From Burkholderiales bacterium (GTDB taxonomy: Bacteria; Pseudomonadota; Gammaproteobacteria; Burkholderiales; Burkholderiaceae_C), in assembly GCA_017307865.1 (NCBI GenBank), contig JAFKGE010000030.1, positions 1 through 64,000 on the forward strand: a stretch of DNA of 64,000 bases, written 5' to 3'. Both the position numbers and the translations under genes were made by a program. The notes under the pieces are model-generated. The model was not told the origin of the DNA and did no database searches. It saw nothing but the letters and a program-made list of their open reading frames with translations. Below are positions 1-8,558 of the stretch, piece by piece. The first letter of the stretch is position 1; every line of letters begins with the position of its first letter.

Positions 1-137
1 TCCACAACCGCGTCTTCGACAGCCTGGAGGCGCTCGAAGATCACCTTGAGCTCGCCCTGCGAGACTTCGAGAGCAACTGCGAACGGATCCGATCCATCGT
101 CGCCTGGCCGTGGATTATTGATGCGCTATTGAATTAG
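1..137 (+). CDS. IS630-family transposase, C-terminal end (partial)
   Basis: Reading from base 3, the frame gives 44 residues and a TAG stop at 135-137. The peptide has an NRVFDSLEALEDHLELAL stretch and ends IVAWPWIIDALLN, which I recognise as the C-terminal tail of IS630-type DDE transposases (cut-and-paste transposition into TA dinucleotides). The catalytic core and the start lie outside the window. The stop falls only a few bases before coding sequence that belongs to a different family, so the right end of the element must be very close to 137-155. I could not define its terminal inverted repeat from one end. It may be an intact IS whose left part is off the window, or a fragment. Confidence 0.75.
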   Translation, partial: HNRVFDSLEALEDHLELALRDFESNCERIRSIVAWPWIIDALLN

Positions 138-139
138 AA

Positions 140-376
140 ATGGAATCACGCATCATGTCCATCCCCGCAGGCGGCGAATCGACCGGCCTGCACGCCGTGG
201 ACGAGATCAACGGCTGGACCTACATCATGAGCAACTTCCAGCACGCCGGCGACTGGGGCGGCATCCACAAGGTGGTCAAGGACCAGCTGGACCCGCTGAT
301 CAAGGCCAACTACAAGGGCAAGTTCGGGGCGGCCGTGGGCTACCTGACAGGCAGCACGCGGCAGCCTGCGTTGTAG
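140..376 (+). pseudogene. 3' remnant of a PhoX/DUF839-like secreted protein gene
   Basis: The frame encodes 78 residues with RIMSIPAGGESTGL and NGWTYIMSNFQHAGDW near the start and GAAVGYLTG near the end. This resembles the extreme C-terminus of the PhoX/DUF839 family (large Tat-exported calcium-dependent phosphatase-like proteins of 450-700 residues). Everything N-terminal is missing, and a transposase tail ends 2 bp upstream. The simplest reading is a phoX-like gene cut by IS630 insertion, leaving only its last ~75 codons. The ATG at 140 is probably fortuitous and no ribosome binding site precedes it. The family call rests on memory of the C-terminal motif and is moderate. Confidence 0.5.
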
Positions 377-390
377 GGCGCGCCACTCGA

Positions 391-450
391 CTATCATTTA
401 TATAGCTGCTCGCGCTTGTCCCGCGCGGGCCAGAGCCCGATTTGGCTAAT
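391..450 (+). repeat. Family B interspersed repeat (copy 1)
   Basis: This segment holds ATATAGCT, then GCGCTTG, then an imperfect GCGC arm and a GATTTGGCT tail. That is the order seen in the other family B copies in this window. It lies between the phoX-like remnant and the end of the convergent DUF1439 gene. Confidence 0.6.
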
Positions 451-467
451 AAATTCCGGCGCACCCG

Positions 468-1067
468 TCAGCGCGGCGCCGTCGGCCCCAACTCGATGCG
501 CAGCGCATCGGGCAGCACGCGCAGCGCGGCGTGGGTCCAGCCCAGGTTGCGCGCCAGCGCCAGCTGCTCGGCGGGCACGCGGTACAGCACGAGGTTTTGC
601 AGCAGATGCTGGGCGATGCCGGGCGCGTATTGCTGCACCAGCGCCTGCTGCGCGGGCGGCAGGCGGTCGATGCTCAGGCGGTTGACCTGCACGTCGACCA
701 TGCGCACCACGCCTTCGGCCAGGTCGAAGCGCAGGCCGCAGTCCAGGTCCAGCGCGCCGGTGTGGCGCGTGCCGGCCAGGCGCTCGAGCAGCGCCAGGTC
801 GAACGCGGTGGCGATGCGGTTGGAGGCCGGCAGCAGGTTCAGGCGCGGCGAGGACAGCGTCAGCTCGGCCAGCCCGCCCAGCAGCGCGCGCGTGACCGGA
901 AAGCTATGCGCCAGCAACTCGTTCAGCCGCTGCCGCGACACGGTGTAGCCGGGCGCGCCGCTGCCGGCGGCGCAGGCGCCCAGGGTGGGCAGCAGGCCGC
1001 CCAGCGCGGCGGCGCCCAGCAGGCGCTGAAAGTGACGGCGCGTCGGGGCCGAGGCGGCGGGTGCCAT
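468..1067 (-). CDS. DUF1439 (YceB-like) lipoprotein
   Basis: The protein has 199 residues. It begins with a basic TRRHFQRLLG segment (twin-arginine-like), a short hydrophobic stretch and a lipobox LGAC, so it should be a lipid-anchored envelope protein. The remainder (GYTVSRQRLNELLAHSFPV, VQVNRLSIDRLPPAQ) fits DUF1439, the family of E. coli YceB, whose molecular role is unknown. The start is chosen at 1067 because it gives the signal peptide and overlaps the stop of the upstream rcnB-like gene by one base (TGATG), a sign of translational coupling. The frame stays open further upstream but that part is antisense-like and non-conserved. Confidence 0.75.
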   Translation of the reverse strand: MAPAASAPTRRHFQRLLGAAALGGLLPTLGACAAGSGAPGYTVSRQRLNELLAHSFPVTRALLGGLAELTLSSPRLNLLPASNRIATAFDLALLERLAGTRHTGALDLDCGLRFDLAEGVVRMVDVQVNRLSIDRLPPAQQALVQQYAPGIAQHLLQNLVLYRVPAEQLALARNLGWTHAALRVLPDALRIELGPTAPR

Positions 1068-1705
1068 CAGAACCCGAAGTTCAGGTCGACCATGGCGTCG
1101 ACCACGATGCCCGAGCCGATGGACAGCAGCAGGATGTCGCCCGCGACCCGCACGTAACGGTAGCCGGCCGGCGGCACGCCCAGTTGCACCACCACGGGCT
1201 GCGGCACGGCGTAATAGACGACGCCCGGCGGCAGGCGCTGGCCGACGTGCCACTTCTTGGCCTGCCCCGGCGGCAGGCAGCCGTTGTGCTTCTTGGCCAG
1301 GCCGGGCGGGCAGCGGCCGGTGCGGTACTGGTCGCCGTACCACTGGCGGGCATCGCGGCGCTGGCCGTCGTTGAAGTAGTGGCCGGGCTGCAGCACGACC
1401 ACCGGCGGGCGCGCGTCACGCCGATCGCGGTGGTCGCGGCGATCCCGATGATCGCGCTCGGCGCGCGGACGGCGCTCGTCGGCCTGACGGCGGCGCTCGC
1501 CTTGGTCATTGCGGTCGCCGCGCGGCCCACGGTGGTCGGCACGCGACCCATGGTCGCCGCGCTGCTTGACCTGGCCGTGCGAGCCGTCGCGGCCCTTGCC
1601 GCCACCGGCCCATTCGGGCTTGTCGGCCCAGGCGGCGCCGGCGCCCAGGCTGGCGGCCAGCAGCACGGCCAGTGCCCGAGCGGCGATGGCGGAATGAATC
1701 GGCAT
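1067..1705 (-). CDS. RcnB-family periplasmic protein
   Basis: This is a 212-residue protein with a clear Sec signal peptide (ALAVLLAASLGAGAAWA, cleavage near residue 27). A long hydrophilic linker rich in Arg, Asp and His (roughly 30-100) follows, then a conserved C-terminal domain with WYGDQYRTGRCPPGLAKK, GCLPPGQAKKW and a hydrophobic end. This matches the RcnB (YohN) family; E. coli RcnB is a periplasmic protein affecting nickel/cobalt homeostasis. The His/Asp-rich linker could bind metal, but that is inference. A good ribosome binding site (AAGGAGAA) precedes the ATG at 1705. The next gene starts inside its stop codon. Confidence 0.75.
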   Translation of the reverse strand: MPIHSAIAARALAVLLAASLGAGAAWADKPEWAGGGKGRDGSHGQVKQRGDHGSRADHRGPRGDRNDQGERRRQADERRPRAERDHRDRRDHRDRRDARPPVVVLQPGHYFNDGQRRDARQWYGDQYRTGRCPPGLAKKHNGCLPPGQAKKWHVGQRLPPGVVYYAVPQPVVVQLGVPPAGYRYVRVAGDILLLSIGSGIVVDAMVDLNFGF

Positions 1706-1780
1706 GGGTTCTCCTTGCGTAAGACTGGAGGGATGAGCATTTCGCCGGGTCGCACGCCCGCAGGGAGCCGACCCGCGCGC

Positions 1781-2545
1781 CTATGCCGGCACGCCGGCCA
1801 GAAACTGCTCCACCCACGTCGCCAGGATGACCGGCGTCTCGTCCATCGGGTAGTGGCCGGCGTTGGCCAGCACCTGCAGCTGCGCGTTGGGGTAGTGCTG
1901 CATCCAGGTGGCGCGGCAGGCGGCCTCGCCCAGGGCGGGATCGTGCTCGCCGGGCAGCACCAGCACGGGCAATTTCTGGCCCTGGATTTTGTCGACGAAG
2001 GCGGTCTTGGCCCACGACCCGAGGTAGCCGGCCACGGCCTCGTCGTCGGACTGTTTTTGCGTGCTGGCGGCCATGGCGTCGAGCCAGGTGCCGGTCAGGC
2101 GGCTGCCGGTGGTGAAGTCGATGATGGTGCGGCGTGCTTGCACGTCGTGGCCGGCGGCGGTGAAAAGTTGCCAGCCCTGGTCGTCGAAGGGCACGCCGGC
2201 GGCCGACACCGGCGTGATGGCGACCAGCGCGCGCACGCGCTCGGGCGCGGCCACCAGCACCTGCTGGATGGCGCTGCCGCCCATCGAATGGCCGATGAGC
2301 GAAAAGCGCCGCCAGCCCAGCTGGTCGGCCAGCGCCAGCGCGTCCTGCGCGATCTGCTCCACCGTGTAGGGCCCGCCCTTGCCCTTCATGCCGCCGTAGC
2401 CGCGCTGGTCCATGAAGGCGTAGCTGAAGTCGCGCCCGTTCAGGTGCCGGGTGAACGGCCCCCAGCCGTGCGCGTGGCCGAACCAGCCGTGCAGCGCGAT
2501 GACTTTGTGCGCGCCGGTGCCGATGAGCAGGTGGGTGTTGGGCAT
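1781..2545 (-). CDS. alpha/beta hydrolase
   Basis: This 254-residue alpha/beta-hydrolase fold protein has HGWFGHAHGW (oxyanion region), nucleophile elbow GHSMGG, an acid Asp in LPGEHDPALG and the catalytic His in NAGHYPMDETP. It has no signal peptide, so it is probably cytoplasmic. The substrate cannot be read from sequence; family members include esterases, lactonases and C-C hydrolases. The start at 2545 is preferred over an upstream in-frame ATG at 2572 because an AGGAGAG ribosome binding site sits just before it. It is monocistronic or loosely linked to the transporter upstream. Confidence 0.8.
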   Translation of the reverse strand: MPNTHLLIGTGAHKVIALHGWFGHAHGWGPFTRHLNGRDFSYAFMDQRGYGGMKGKGGPYTVEQIAQDALALADQLGWRRFSLIGHSMGGSAIQQVLVAAPERVRALVAITPVSAAGVPFDDQGWQLFTAAGHDVQARRTIIDFTTGSRLTGTWLDAMAASTQKQSDDEAVAGYLGSWAKTAFVDKIQGQKLPVLVLPGEHDPALGEAACRATWMQHYPNAQLQVLANAGHYPMDETPVILATWVEQFLAGVPA

Positions 2546-2604
2546 GGGTGCTCTCCTATCGTCGGGGTGCAAGAGGGTGCGCCTGCATCATAGGCGCCAC
2601 GCCC

Positions 2605-3489
2605 CTACAGCCAGGTCAGCGTGGCCCACACCACCAGCGGGATGGTGACCAGCGACAGCGCATTGCCCACCAACACCACGCTGGCCACGGCCTTGGGGTC
2701 GACCTGGTATTGCTCGCACAGCAGGTAGTTGAGCACGGCCGGCGGCAGCATGACCGACAGCGCCACCAGGCGCGACCACTCGGGCGTGAGCGGCAGCAGC
2801 CACAGCACCAGCGGCAGCGTGACCAGGCCGGCCAGCAGGTACAGGCCATTGACGCGCAGCGGCAGCGCCCACTGCTCGATGCGGTCGCGCGACATGCGCA
2901 CGCCCAGCCCGAACAGCATGAGCGGAATGGCCAGCTGGCCGGCCAGCTCGGCCGTGGTGGTGACGAAGCCCGGGACATCCTCGCGCCAGGGCGCCAGCGC
3001 CACGCCCACCACGGCGGCCCAGACGTTGGGGTTGCGCAGCCACTGCCAGCGCCCGGCCGCGCGCGACAGCAGCATCAGCCCCAGCGAGAACTGCAGCAGG
3101 TTGGAGATGACGAACAGGATGACGATGTCGCCCAGCAATTGCTGGCCATAGGCCAGCATCATCAGCGGAATGCCCAGGTTGCCGGTGTTGCGGAACATCC
3201 CCGTCACCAGAAAGCCCGGCCGCGCCAGGCCGGGCCGGCGCACCAGCGCCAGCAGCAGGCCGGGCAGCACGATGATCCCCACGCCGGCGGCCACCAGCGG
3301 CCAGCTGTGCCGCAGGCTGACCGGATGCCCCAGCAGCGCCGAGAACACCAGCGCCGGGCAAAACACCATCACGTTGGCGTGATTGATGAAGCCCATGTCG
3401 GGCTCGCGCCGCTGGCGCCGGCCAAAGGCAAAGCCCAGGCCCGCGACGGCGAACACGGGCAGCACGATGTTGAGCAGGGTGAGCAGCAT
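2605..3489 (-). CDS. AEC-family (auxin efflux carrier) transporter
   Basis: This is a 294-residue integral membrane protein of about ten hydrophobic segments. The N-terminus LLNIVLPVFAVAGLGFAFGR and the motif MVFCPALVFSAL are typical of the AEC family (PF03547), whose bacterial members export or import organic acids such as malate and malonate. The substrate here is unknown. It lies 80 bp downstream of icd on the same strand with a hairpin between, so cotranscription is possible but not certain. Confidence 0.8.
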   Translation of the reverse strand: MLLTLLNIVLPVFAVAGLGFAFGRRQRREPDMGFINHANVMVFCPALVFSALLGHPVSLRHSWPLVAAGVGIIVLPGLLLALVRRPGLARPGFLVTGMFRNTGNLGIPLMMLAYGQQLLGDIVILFVISNLLQFSLGLMLLSRAAGRWQWLRNPNVWAAVVGVALAPWREDVPGFVTTTAELAGQLAIPLMLFGLGVRMSRDRIEQWALPLRVNGLYLLAGLVTLPLVLWLLPLTPEWSRLVALSVMLPPAVLNYLLCEQYQVDPKAVASVVLVGNALSLVTIPLVVWATLTWL

Positions 3490-3520
3490 GGGGGCGGCGA
3501 ATCAAGGGCACGACGCCACC

Positions 3521-3549
3521 CCGCGCGCGGCTGCGAGTCGCAGCGCGGG
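3521..3549 (-). terminator. GC-rich hairpin after icd
   Basis: An inverted repeat GCTGCGA/TCGCAGC centred near 3537, extended by further GC pairs, lies between the icd stop and the AEC start. It lacks a T-run, so it may be a weak terminator or a processing/stability hairpin. Confidence 0.35.
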
Positions 3550-3570
3550 ATGCGGTGGTGAGGGTGCCGC

Positions 3571-5805
3571 TCAGCGCGCGGCGGCCGCCAGCGCGTCGTT
3601 GAAGGTCTTGCTGGGGCGCATCACGGCCGCGGTCTTGGCCTCGTCGGTCTGGTAGTAGCCGCCGATGTCCGCGCCATGGCCCTGCACCGCCGCCAGTTCG
3701 CCGACGATTTTTTTCTCGTTGGCGGCCAGGGCGTCGGCCAGCGGCTTGAAGCGCGCGGCCAGCGCCTGGTCCTCGGTCTGCGCGGCCAGCGCCTGCGCCC
3801 AGTACAGCGCCAGGTAGAAGTGGCTGCCGCGGTTGTCCAGCTCGCCGGTCTTGCGGCGCGGGCTCTTGTCCTCGTCCAGCAGCTTGCCGGTGGCGGCGTC
3901 CAGCGTCTTGGCCAGCACGCCGGCCTGGGCGTTCTGGTTCTTGTGGCCCAGGTCTTCCAGGCTGACGGCCAGCGCCAGAAACTCGCCCAGGCTGTCCCAG
4001 CGCAGGTGGTTTTCTTCCACCAGCTGCTCGACGTGCTTGGGCGCCGAGCCGCCGGCGCCCGTCTCGTACATGCCGCCGCCGGCCATCAGCGGCACGATGG
4101 AGAGCATCTTGGCGCTGGTGCCCAGCTCCATGATCGGGAACAGGTCGGTCAGGTAGTCGCGCAGGATGTTGCCGGTGGCGCTGATGGTGTCCAGCCCGCG
4201 GATCACGCGCTCCAGCGTGTAGCGCATGGCGCGCACCTGGCTCATGATCTCGATCTGCAGGCCGTTGGTGTCGTGCTCGTGCAGGTACATCTTGACCTTG
4301 GTGATGAGTTGCGCCTCGTGCGGGCGGTACGGGTCGAGCCAGAAGACGACCGGCATGCCCGACTGGCGCGCGCGCGTGACGGCCAGCTTGACCCAGTCGC
4401 GGATCGGCGCGTCCTTCACCTGGCACATGCGCCAGATGTCGCCGGCCTCGACGTGCTGGCTCATCAGCACCTCGCCGGTGGCGAGATCCGTGATGTTGGC
4501 CGTGCCGTCCTCGGGGATTTCGAAGGTCTTGTCGTGGCTGCCGTATTCCTCGGCCTGCTGGGCCATCAGGCCGACGTTGGGCACGGTGCCCATGGTCTTG
4601 GGGTCGAACGCGCCGTGCCACTTGCAGAAGTTGATCATCTCCTGGTAGATGCGCGCAAAGGTGCTCTCGGGCATCACGGCCTTGACGTCCTTCAGGCGGC
4701 CGTCGGCGCCGTACATCTTGCCGCCGTTGCGGATCATGGCCGGCATCGAGGCATCGACGATGACGTCGTTGGGCGAATGGAAGTTGGTGATGCCCTTGCT
4801 GGAATCGACCATCGCCAGCTCGGGGCGGTGCTCGTGGCAGGCGTGGATGTCGGCCTTGATCTCGTCCTGCACGCTCTTGGGCAGGGCGGCGATCTTGTTG
4901 TAGAGGTCGACCATGCCGTTGTTGACGTTGACGCCCAGCTCGTCGAACAGCTTGGCGTGCTTGGCGAACGCCTCCTTGTAGAAGATGCGCACGCAGTGGC
5001 CGAACACGATGGGGTGCGAGACCTTCATCATGGTGGCCTTGACGTGCAGCGAGAACATCACGCCGGTCTTGCGCGCGTCCTCGATCTGCTGCTCGTAGAA
5101 GGCCAGCAGCTTCTTCTTGCTCATGAACATGCTGTCGATCACCTCGCGGTCCTGCAGGGCGACCTTGGGCTTGAGCACGATGGTCTTGCCGCTCTGGGTG
5201 ATGAGCTCCATCTTGACGTCGCGCGCCTTGTCCAGCGTCATCGACTTTTCGCCGCTGTAGAAGTCGCCGTCGAACATGTGCGAGACGTGCGAGCGCGAGG
5301 CGGGGCTCCACTCGGCCATGCTGTGCGGGTGCTTGCGCGCGTATTCCTTGACGGCGCGCGGCGCGCGGCGGTCCGAGTTGCCCTCGCGCAGCACCGGGTT
5401 GACGGCCGAGCCGATGCACTTGTTGTAGCGCGCGCGGATGTCCTTGTCCTCGTCGGTGGCGGGGCTTTCGGGAAAGTCGGGCACCGCGTAGCCGTGCTCC
5501 TGCAGCTCCTTGATGGCGGCCTTGAGCTGGGCCACCGAGGCGCTGATGTTGGGCAGCTTGATGATGTTGGCCTCGGGCTTGAGCGTCAGCTTGCCCAGCT
5601 CGGCCAGGTTGTCGGGCACGCGCTGCTCGGGCTTCAGGCGCTCGGGGAACTGCCCCAGGATGCGCGCGGCCACCGAGATGTCGCTGGTTTGCACGTCGAT
5701 GCCGGCCGCCCGCGCGAAGGTGCGCACGATGGGCAGGAAGGAGGCCGTGGCCAGCGCGGGCGCCTCGTCGGTCAGGGTGTAGATGATGGTGGACGGCGTG
5801 CTCAT
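3571..5805 (-). CDS. icd: NADP-dependent isocitrate dehydrogenase, monomeric type
   Basis: The 744-residue product begins [19 protein letters not shown] and contains [54 protein letters not shown] and [14 protein letters not shown]. These are hallmarks of the monomeric IDH family (about 740 residues). It oxidatively decarboxylates isocitrate to 2-oxoglutarate with NADP+ in the TCA cycle. The start at 5805 follows an AGGAG ribosome binding site and gives family length; the frame is open for another ~100 bases upstream without conservation. This enzyme is structurally unrelated in subunit plan to the dimeric Icd that AceK phosphorylates in E. coli, which matters because aceK is also in this window. 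Confidence 0.95.
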   Translation of the reverse strand: MSTPSTIIYTLTDEAPALATASFLPIVRTFARAAGIDVQTSDISVAARILGQFPERLKPEQRVPDNLAELGKLTLKPEANIIKLPNISASVAQLKAAIKELQEHGYAVPDFPESPATDEDKDIRARYNKCIGSAVNPVLREGNSDRRAPRAVKEYARKHPHSMAEWSPASRSHVSHMFDGDFYSGEKSMTLDKARDVKMELITQSGKTIVLKPKVALQDREVIDSMFMSKKKLLAFYEQQIEDARKTGVMFSLHVKATMMKVSHPIVFGHCVRIFYKEAFAKHAKLFDELGVNVNNGMVDLYNKIAALPKSVQDEIKADIHACHEHRPELAMVDSSKGITNFHSPNDVIVDASMPAMIRNGGKMYGADGRLKDVKAVMPESTFARIYQEMINFCKWHGAFDPKTMGTVPNVGLMAQQAEEYGSHDKTFEIPEDGTANITDLATGEVLMSQHVEAGDIWRMCQVKDAPIRDWVKLAVTRARQSGMPVVFWLDPYRPHEAQLITKVKMYLHEHDTNGLQIEIMSQVRAMRYTLERVIRGLDTISATGNILRDYLTDLFPIMELGTSAKMLSIVPLMAGGGMYETGAGGSAPKHVEQLVEENHLRWDSLGEFLALAVSLEDLGHKNQNAQAGVLAKTLDAATGKLLDEDKSPRRKTGELDNRGSHFYLALYWAQALAAQTEDQALAARFKPLADALAANEKKIVGELAAVQGHGADIGGYYQTDEAKTAAVMRPSKTFNDALAAAAR

Positions 5806-5870
5806 GCGCGAAAACTCCTGTGGGCTCGGATCGGGATGGGGTCGAGTGGGGGCCGGCCGGCTCGTGGCGG

Positions 5871-5896
5871 GCGGCGCGCGCGATCGCGCGTGCCGC
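5871..5896. promoter_or_regulatory. 26-bp GC palindrome upstream of icd
   Basis: Arms GCGGCGCGCGCGA and TCGCGCGTGCCGC differ from perfect symmetry at one position and are centred on GATC, about 65 bp upstream of the icd start. This could be an operator or simply a GC-rich hairpin in the leader; no known site was recognised. Confidence 0.3.
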
Positions 5897-5950
5897 CGCC
5901 GGCCCAAGGAGCGATGTTACGCGGTGTGCGGCAACCCCGCGGGGCCTATT

Positions 5951-6000
5951 GTTTTGATAGCTGTTGACGCAGGTCAGACAATGGCTCGGGCCTCATTTTG
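5951..6000 (+). repeat. Family B interspersed repeat (copy 2, degenerate)
   Basis: The TTTTGATAGCTGTT start and the GGGCCTCATTTTG tail match family B, but the central GCGCTTG/CAAGCGC hairpin has decayed. It lies in the icd-ugd intergenic space (5806-6035). The rest of that space holds the palindrome at 5871 and nothing else I recognise. Confidence 0.5.
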
Positions 6001-6035
6001 TGGTAAAAATCGGTGTCGGATGACCGCGCGCCCGC

Positions 6036-7382
6036 TCACGCCTCGCCCGGCGGCGACACGCCCGGCCGCCCGATGCTGACGTAGCCCAGCCCGTGGCCGG
6101 CGACGACCGCCGGGTCGTACAGGTTGCGGCCATCGAAGATCATGCGGTCCCGCAGGCGTTGCGCGAGCTGCTCGAAGTCCGGCACGCGGAAGATCTTCCA
6201 CTCGGTGACGATGGCCAGCGCGTGCGCACCCTGCAGGGCATCGGCGGGGCTCTCGCACAGGGTCAGGTCGGCTCGCTCGCCGAAGATGCGGCGGGCCTCG
6301 CCCATGGCGGCCGGGTCGTGCGCGCGCACCCGGGCACCCGCGGCCCACAGGGCCTGCAGCAGGGTGCGGCTGGGGGCCTCGCGCATGTCGTCGGTCTCGG
6401 GCTTGAAGGCCAGGCCCCAGACGGCGATGATCTTGCCTCGCAGGTCGCCGCCATAGTGGGCGACGATGCGCTCGCCCAGCGTCTGGCGCTGGGCGTCGTT
6501 GCGCCGCTCCACGGCCAGCAGCAGTTCCGGCGTGAAGTCGATGGATTGCGCCGTGTGGATCAGGGCCTTCACATCCTTGGGAAAGCAGCTGCCGCCGTAG
6601 CCCGCGCCGGGGTAGATGAAGCTGTAGCCTATGCGCGGGTCGCTGCCTATGCCGCGGCGCACGGCCTCGATGTCGGCGCCCAGGCGCTCGGCCAGGCCGG
6701 CGATTTCGTTGATGAAGCTGATCTTGGTGGCCAGCATGGCGTTGGCGGCGTATTTGGTCAGCTCGGCGCTCTTCACGTCCATCATCACGATGCGGTCGTG
6801 GTTGCGGTTGAAGGGGGCGTAGAGCTCGCGCAGCTGGCGCTCGGCCGTGCTGCTTGCGGTGCCGATGACGATGCGGTCGGGCCGCTTGCAGTCGGCCACG
6901 GCCGCGCCTTCCTTGAGGAATTCGGGGTTGGAGACGACCTCGAAGGCGATCTGCGCGCCACGCTGGGCCAGCACCGTGCGCACCGTGTCGGCCACCTGGT
7001 CCGCGGTGCCCACCGGCACGGTGGACTTGTTGACGATGGTCTTGGGCGCGGCCATGTGGGTGGCGATGGTGCGCGCCACCGCCAGCACGTGCTGCAGGTC
7101 GGCGCTGCCGTCCTCGTCCGGCGGCGTGCCCACGGCCAAAAAGAGCAGCCGGCCATGCGTGACGCCGTCCCTGGCGTCGGTGGTGAAGCGCAGGCGCCCC
7201 GCGGCCTGGTTGGCCTGCACCATGGGCTGCAGGCCGGGCTCATGGATGGGGATCCGGCCCGCCTGCAGGGCGGCGACCTTGGCCGCATCCACGTCCACGC
7301 ACAGCACGTCGTGGCCCACGTCGGCCAGCACCGCGCCCTGAACCAGGCCGACGTAGCCGGTGCCGAAGATGGTGACTTTCAT
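6036..7382 (-). CDS. ugd: UDP-glucose 6-dehydrogenase
   Basis: The product has 448 residues. The N-terminal Rossmann motif [20 protein letters not shown] is followed by the substrate-binding motif EFLKEGAAV, the catalytic Cys in [13 protein letters not shown] and the C-terminal domain motif [17 protein letters not shown]. It oxidises UDP-glucose twice to UDP-glucuronate with NAD+. The start at 7382 gives the canonical N-terminus. Downstream of a UDP-uronate epimerase and glycosyltransferases on the same strand, it is likely the first step of the nucleotide-sugar pathway for that cluster. A family A palindrome separates it from the epimerase gene. Confidence 0.95.
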   Translation of the reverse strand: MKVTIFGTGYVGLVQGAVLADVGHDVLCVDVDAAKVAALQAGRIPIHEPGLQPMVQANQAAGRLRFTTDARDGVTHGRLLFLAVGTPPDEDGSADLQHVLAVARTIATHMAAPKTIVNKSTVPVGTADQVADTVRTVLAQRGAQIAFEVVSNPEFLKEGAAVADCKRPDRIVIGTASSTAERQLRELYAPFNRNHDRIVMMDVKSAELTKYAANAMLATKISFINEIAGLAERLGADIEAVRRGIGSDPRIGYSFIYPGAGYGGSCFPKDVKALIHTAQSIDFTPELLLAVERRNDAQRQTLGERIVAHYGGDLRGKIIAVWGLAFKPETDDMREAPSRTLLQALWAAGARVRAHDPAAMGEARRIFGERADLTLCESPADALQGAHALAIVTEWKIFRVPDFEQLAQRLRDRMIFDGRNLYDPAVVAGHGLGYVSIGRPGVSPPGEA

Positions 7383-7411
7383 GTCAATTGAACTGTGGAA
7401 GGTTTGAAAAC

Positions 7412-7529
7412 GAACAGCCGAACGCAGAGGACGCAAAGATTACGCAGAGGGCGCAGAAGAACAGCCAAAAAGAATTGGTTTTTTCTGCGCCCTCTGCGAG
7501 TCCTTTGCGTCCTCTGCGTTCGGCTGTTC
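7412..7529. repeat. Family A palindromic repeat (copy 1)
   Basis: A nearly perfect inverted repeat: the left arm begins GAACAGCCGAACGCAGAGG and continues through ACGCAAAGATTACGCAGAGG; the right arm is its complement and ends CTCTGCGTTCGGCTGTTC. Arms are about 50 bp with a short A/T-rich centre. It fills most of the ugd-epimerase gap. It has no coding capacity and behaves like a MITE- or REP-type element. Confidence 0.85.
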
Positions 7530-7550
7530 GGATTGGGGGCTTTGGCTTGA

Positions 7551-8558
7551 TCACGGCCCTTCATAAAACCCCCGGTACCAATCGACGAAGCGCGCCACGC
7601 CCTCGCGCACCGGCGTGGCGGGCGCAAAGCCGACCCAGGCCGCCAGCGCCGACGTATCGGCGGCCGTGCTGTGCATGTCGCCGGGCTGGATCGGCAGCAT
7701 GCGCTTGCGCGCCGTGATGCCCAGGGCCGACTCCAGCGCGCCGATGTAGTCCATCAGCAGCGTGGGCGCGCCGCCGCCGATGTTGAAGATGCGATACGGC
7801 GCCGTGCCGGTGCCGGGGTTGGGCGCCTGCGGGTCGTAGCCGGCATCGGGCGTGGCGGGTTTGTCCAGCACGCGCAGCACGCCCTGCACGATGTCGTCGA
7901 TGTAGGTGAAGTCGCGCACCAGCCGGCCCTGGCCGTAGACGTCGATGGTCTCGCCCGCCAGCATGGCGCGCGTGAACTTGAACAGCGCCATGTCCGGCCG
8001 GCCCCAGGGGCCGTAGACGGTGAAAAAGCGCAGGCCGGTGGTGGGCAGGCCGTACAGATGGGCGTAGGAATGCGCCATCACCTCGCCCGCCTTCTTGGTG
8101 GCGGCGTAGTAGCTGATGGGGTGGTCCACCGCATCGCGCTCGGAAAACGGCAGCCGGGTGTTGCCGCCGTACACGCTGGAGCTGCTGGCGAACACCAGGT
8201 GCGCCACCTGCTGCGTGCGGCAGCCCTGCAGGACGTTGGCAAAGCCCAGCAGATTGGCGTCGGTGTAGTCGTCGGGCGCGTCGATGGAATAGCGCACGCC
8301 CGCCTGCGCCGCCAGGTGCAGCACGCGCGTGGGGCGCACGCGCGCGAACAGCTCGGTCATGCCGGCGCGGTCGGCCACGTCCAGGCGCTCGAAAGCGAAG
8401 TCCGGGTGCGGCAGCAGCCGCTGCAGGCGCACCTGCTTCAGGGCCACGTCGTAGTAGGCGTTGAGGTTGTCGATGCCGACCACGCGCTCGCCGCGCGCCA
8501 GCAGGGCCTGCGCGCAGTGCATGCCGATGAAGCCGGCGCAGCCGGTGACCAGGATCAT
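7551..8558 (-). CDS. NAD-dependent epimerase, probable UDP-glucuronate 4-epimerase
   Basis: This 335-residue extended SDR has ILVTGCAGFIGMHCAQALL (NAD binding), a Ser-Tyr-Lys triad (ASSSSVYGG, then YAATKKAGE), TGLRFFTVYGPWGRPDMA and RDFTYIDDI. These are the diagnostic motifs of the UDP-glucuronate 4-epimerase (GalA-forming) group rather than GalE. It should interconvert UDP-glucuronate and UDP-galacturonate. Its ATG overlaps the stop of the upstream GT39 gene (ATGA), so the two are translationally coupled, and ugd follows downstream. Confidence 0.85.
   Translation of the reverse strand: MILVTGCAGFIGMHCAQALLARGERVVGIDNLNAYYDVALKQVRLQRLLPHPDFAFERLDVADRAGMTELFARVRPTRVLHLAAQAGVRYSIDAPDDYTDANLLGFANVLQGCRTQQVAHLVFASSSSVYGGNTRLPFSERDAVDHPISYYAATKKAGEVMAHSYAHLYGLPTTGLRFFTVYGPWGRPDMALFKFTRAMLAGETIDVYGQGRLVRDFTYIDDIVQGVLRVLDKPATPDAGYDPQAPNPGTGTAPYRIFNIGGGAPTLLMDYIGALESALGITARKRMLPIQPGDMHSTAADTSALAAWVGFAPATPVREGVARFVDWYRGFYEGP

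Noticed and set aside
2588..5419. Second long minus-strand frame over icd and the AEC gene
   Set aside because: Out-of-frame shadow of two real genes with Arg/Gly/Pro-rich low-complexity translation.
3676..5967. Long plus-strand frame opposite icd
   Set aside because: Antisense shadow of the monomeric icd gene; no protein-like motifs and an Ala/Val/His-biased composition.
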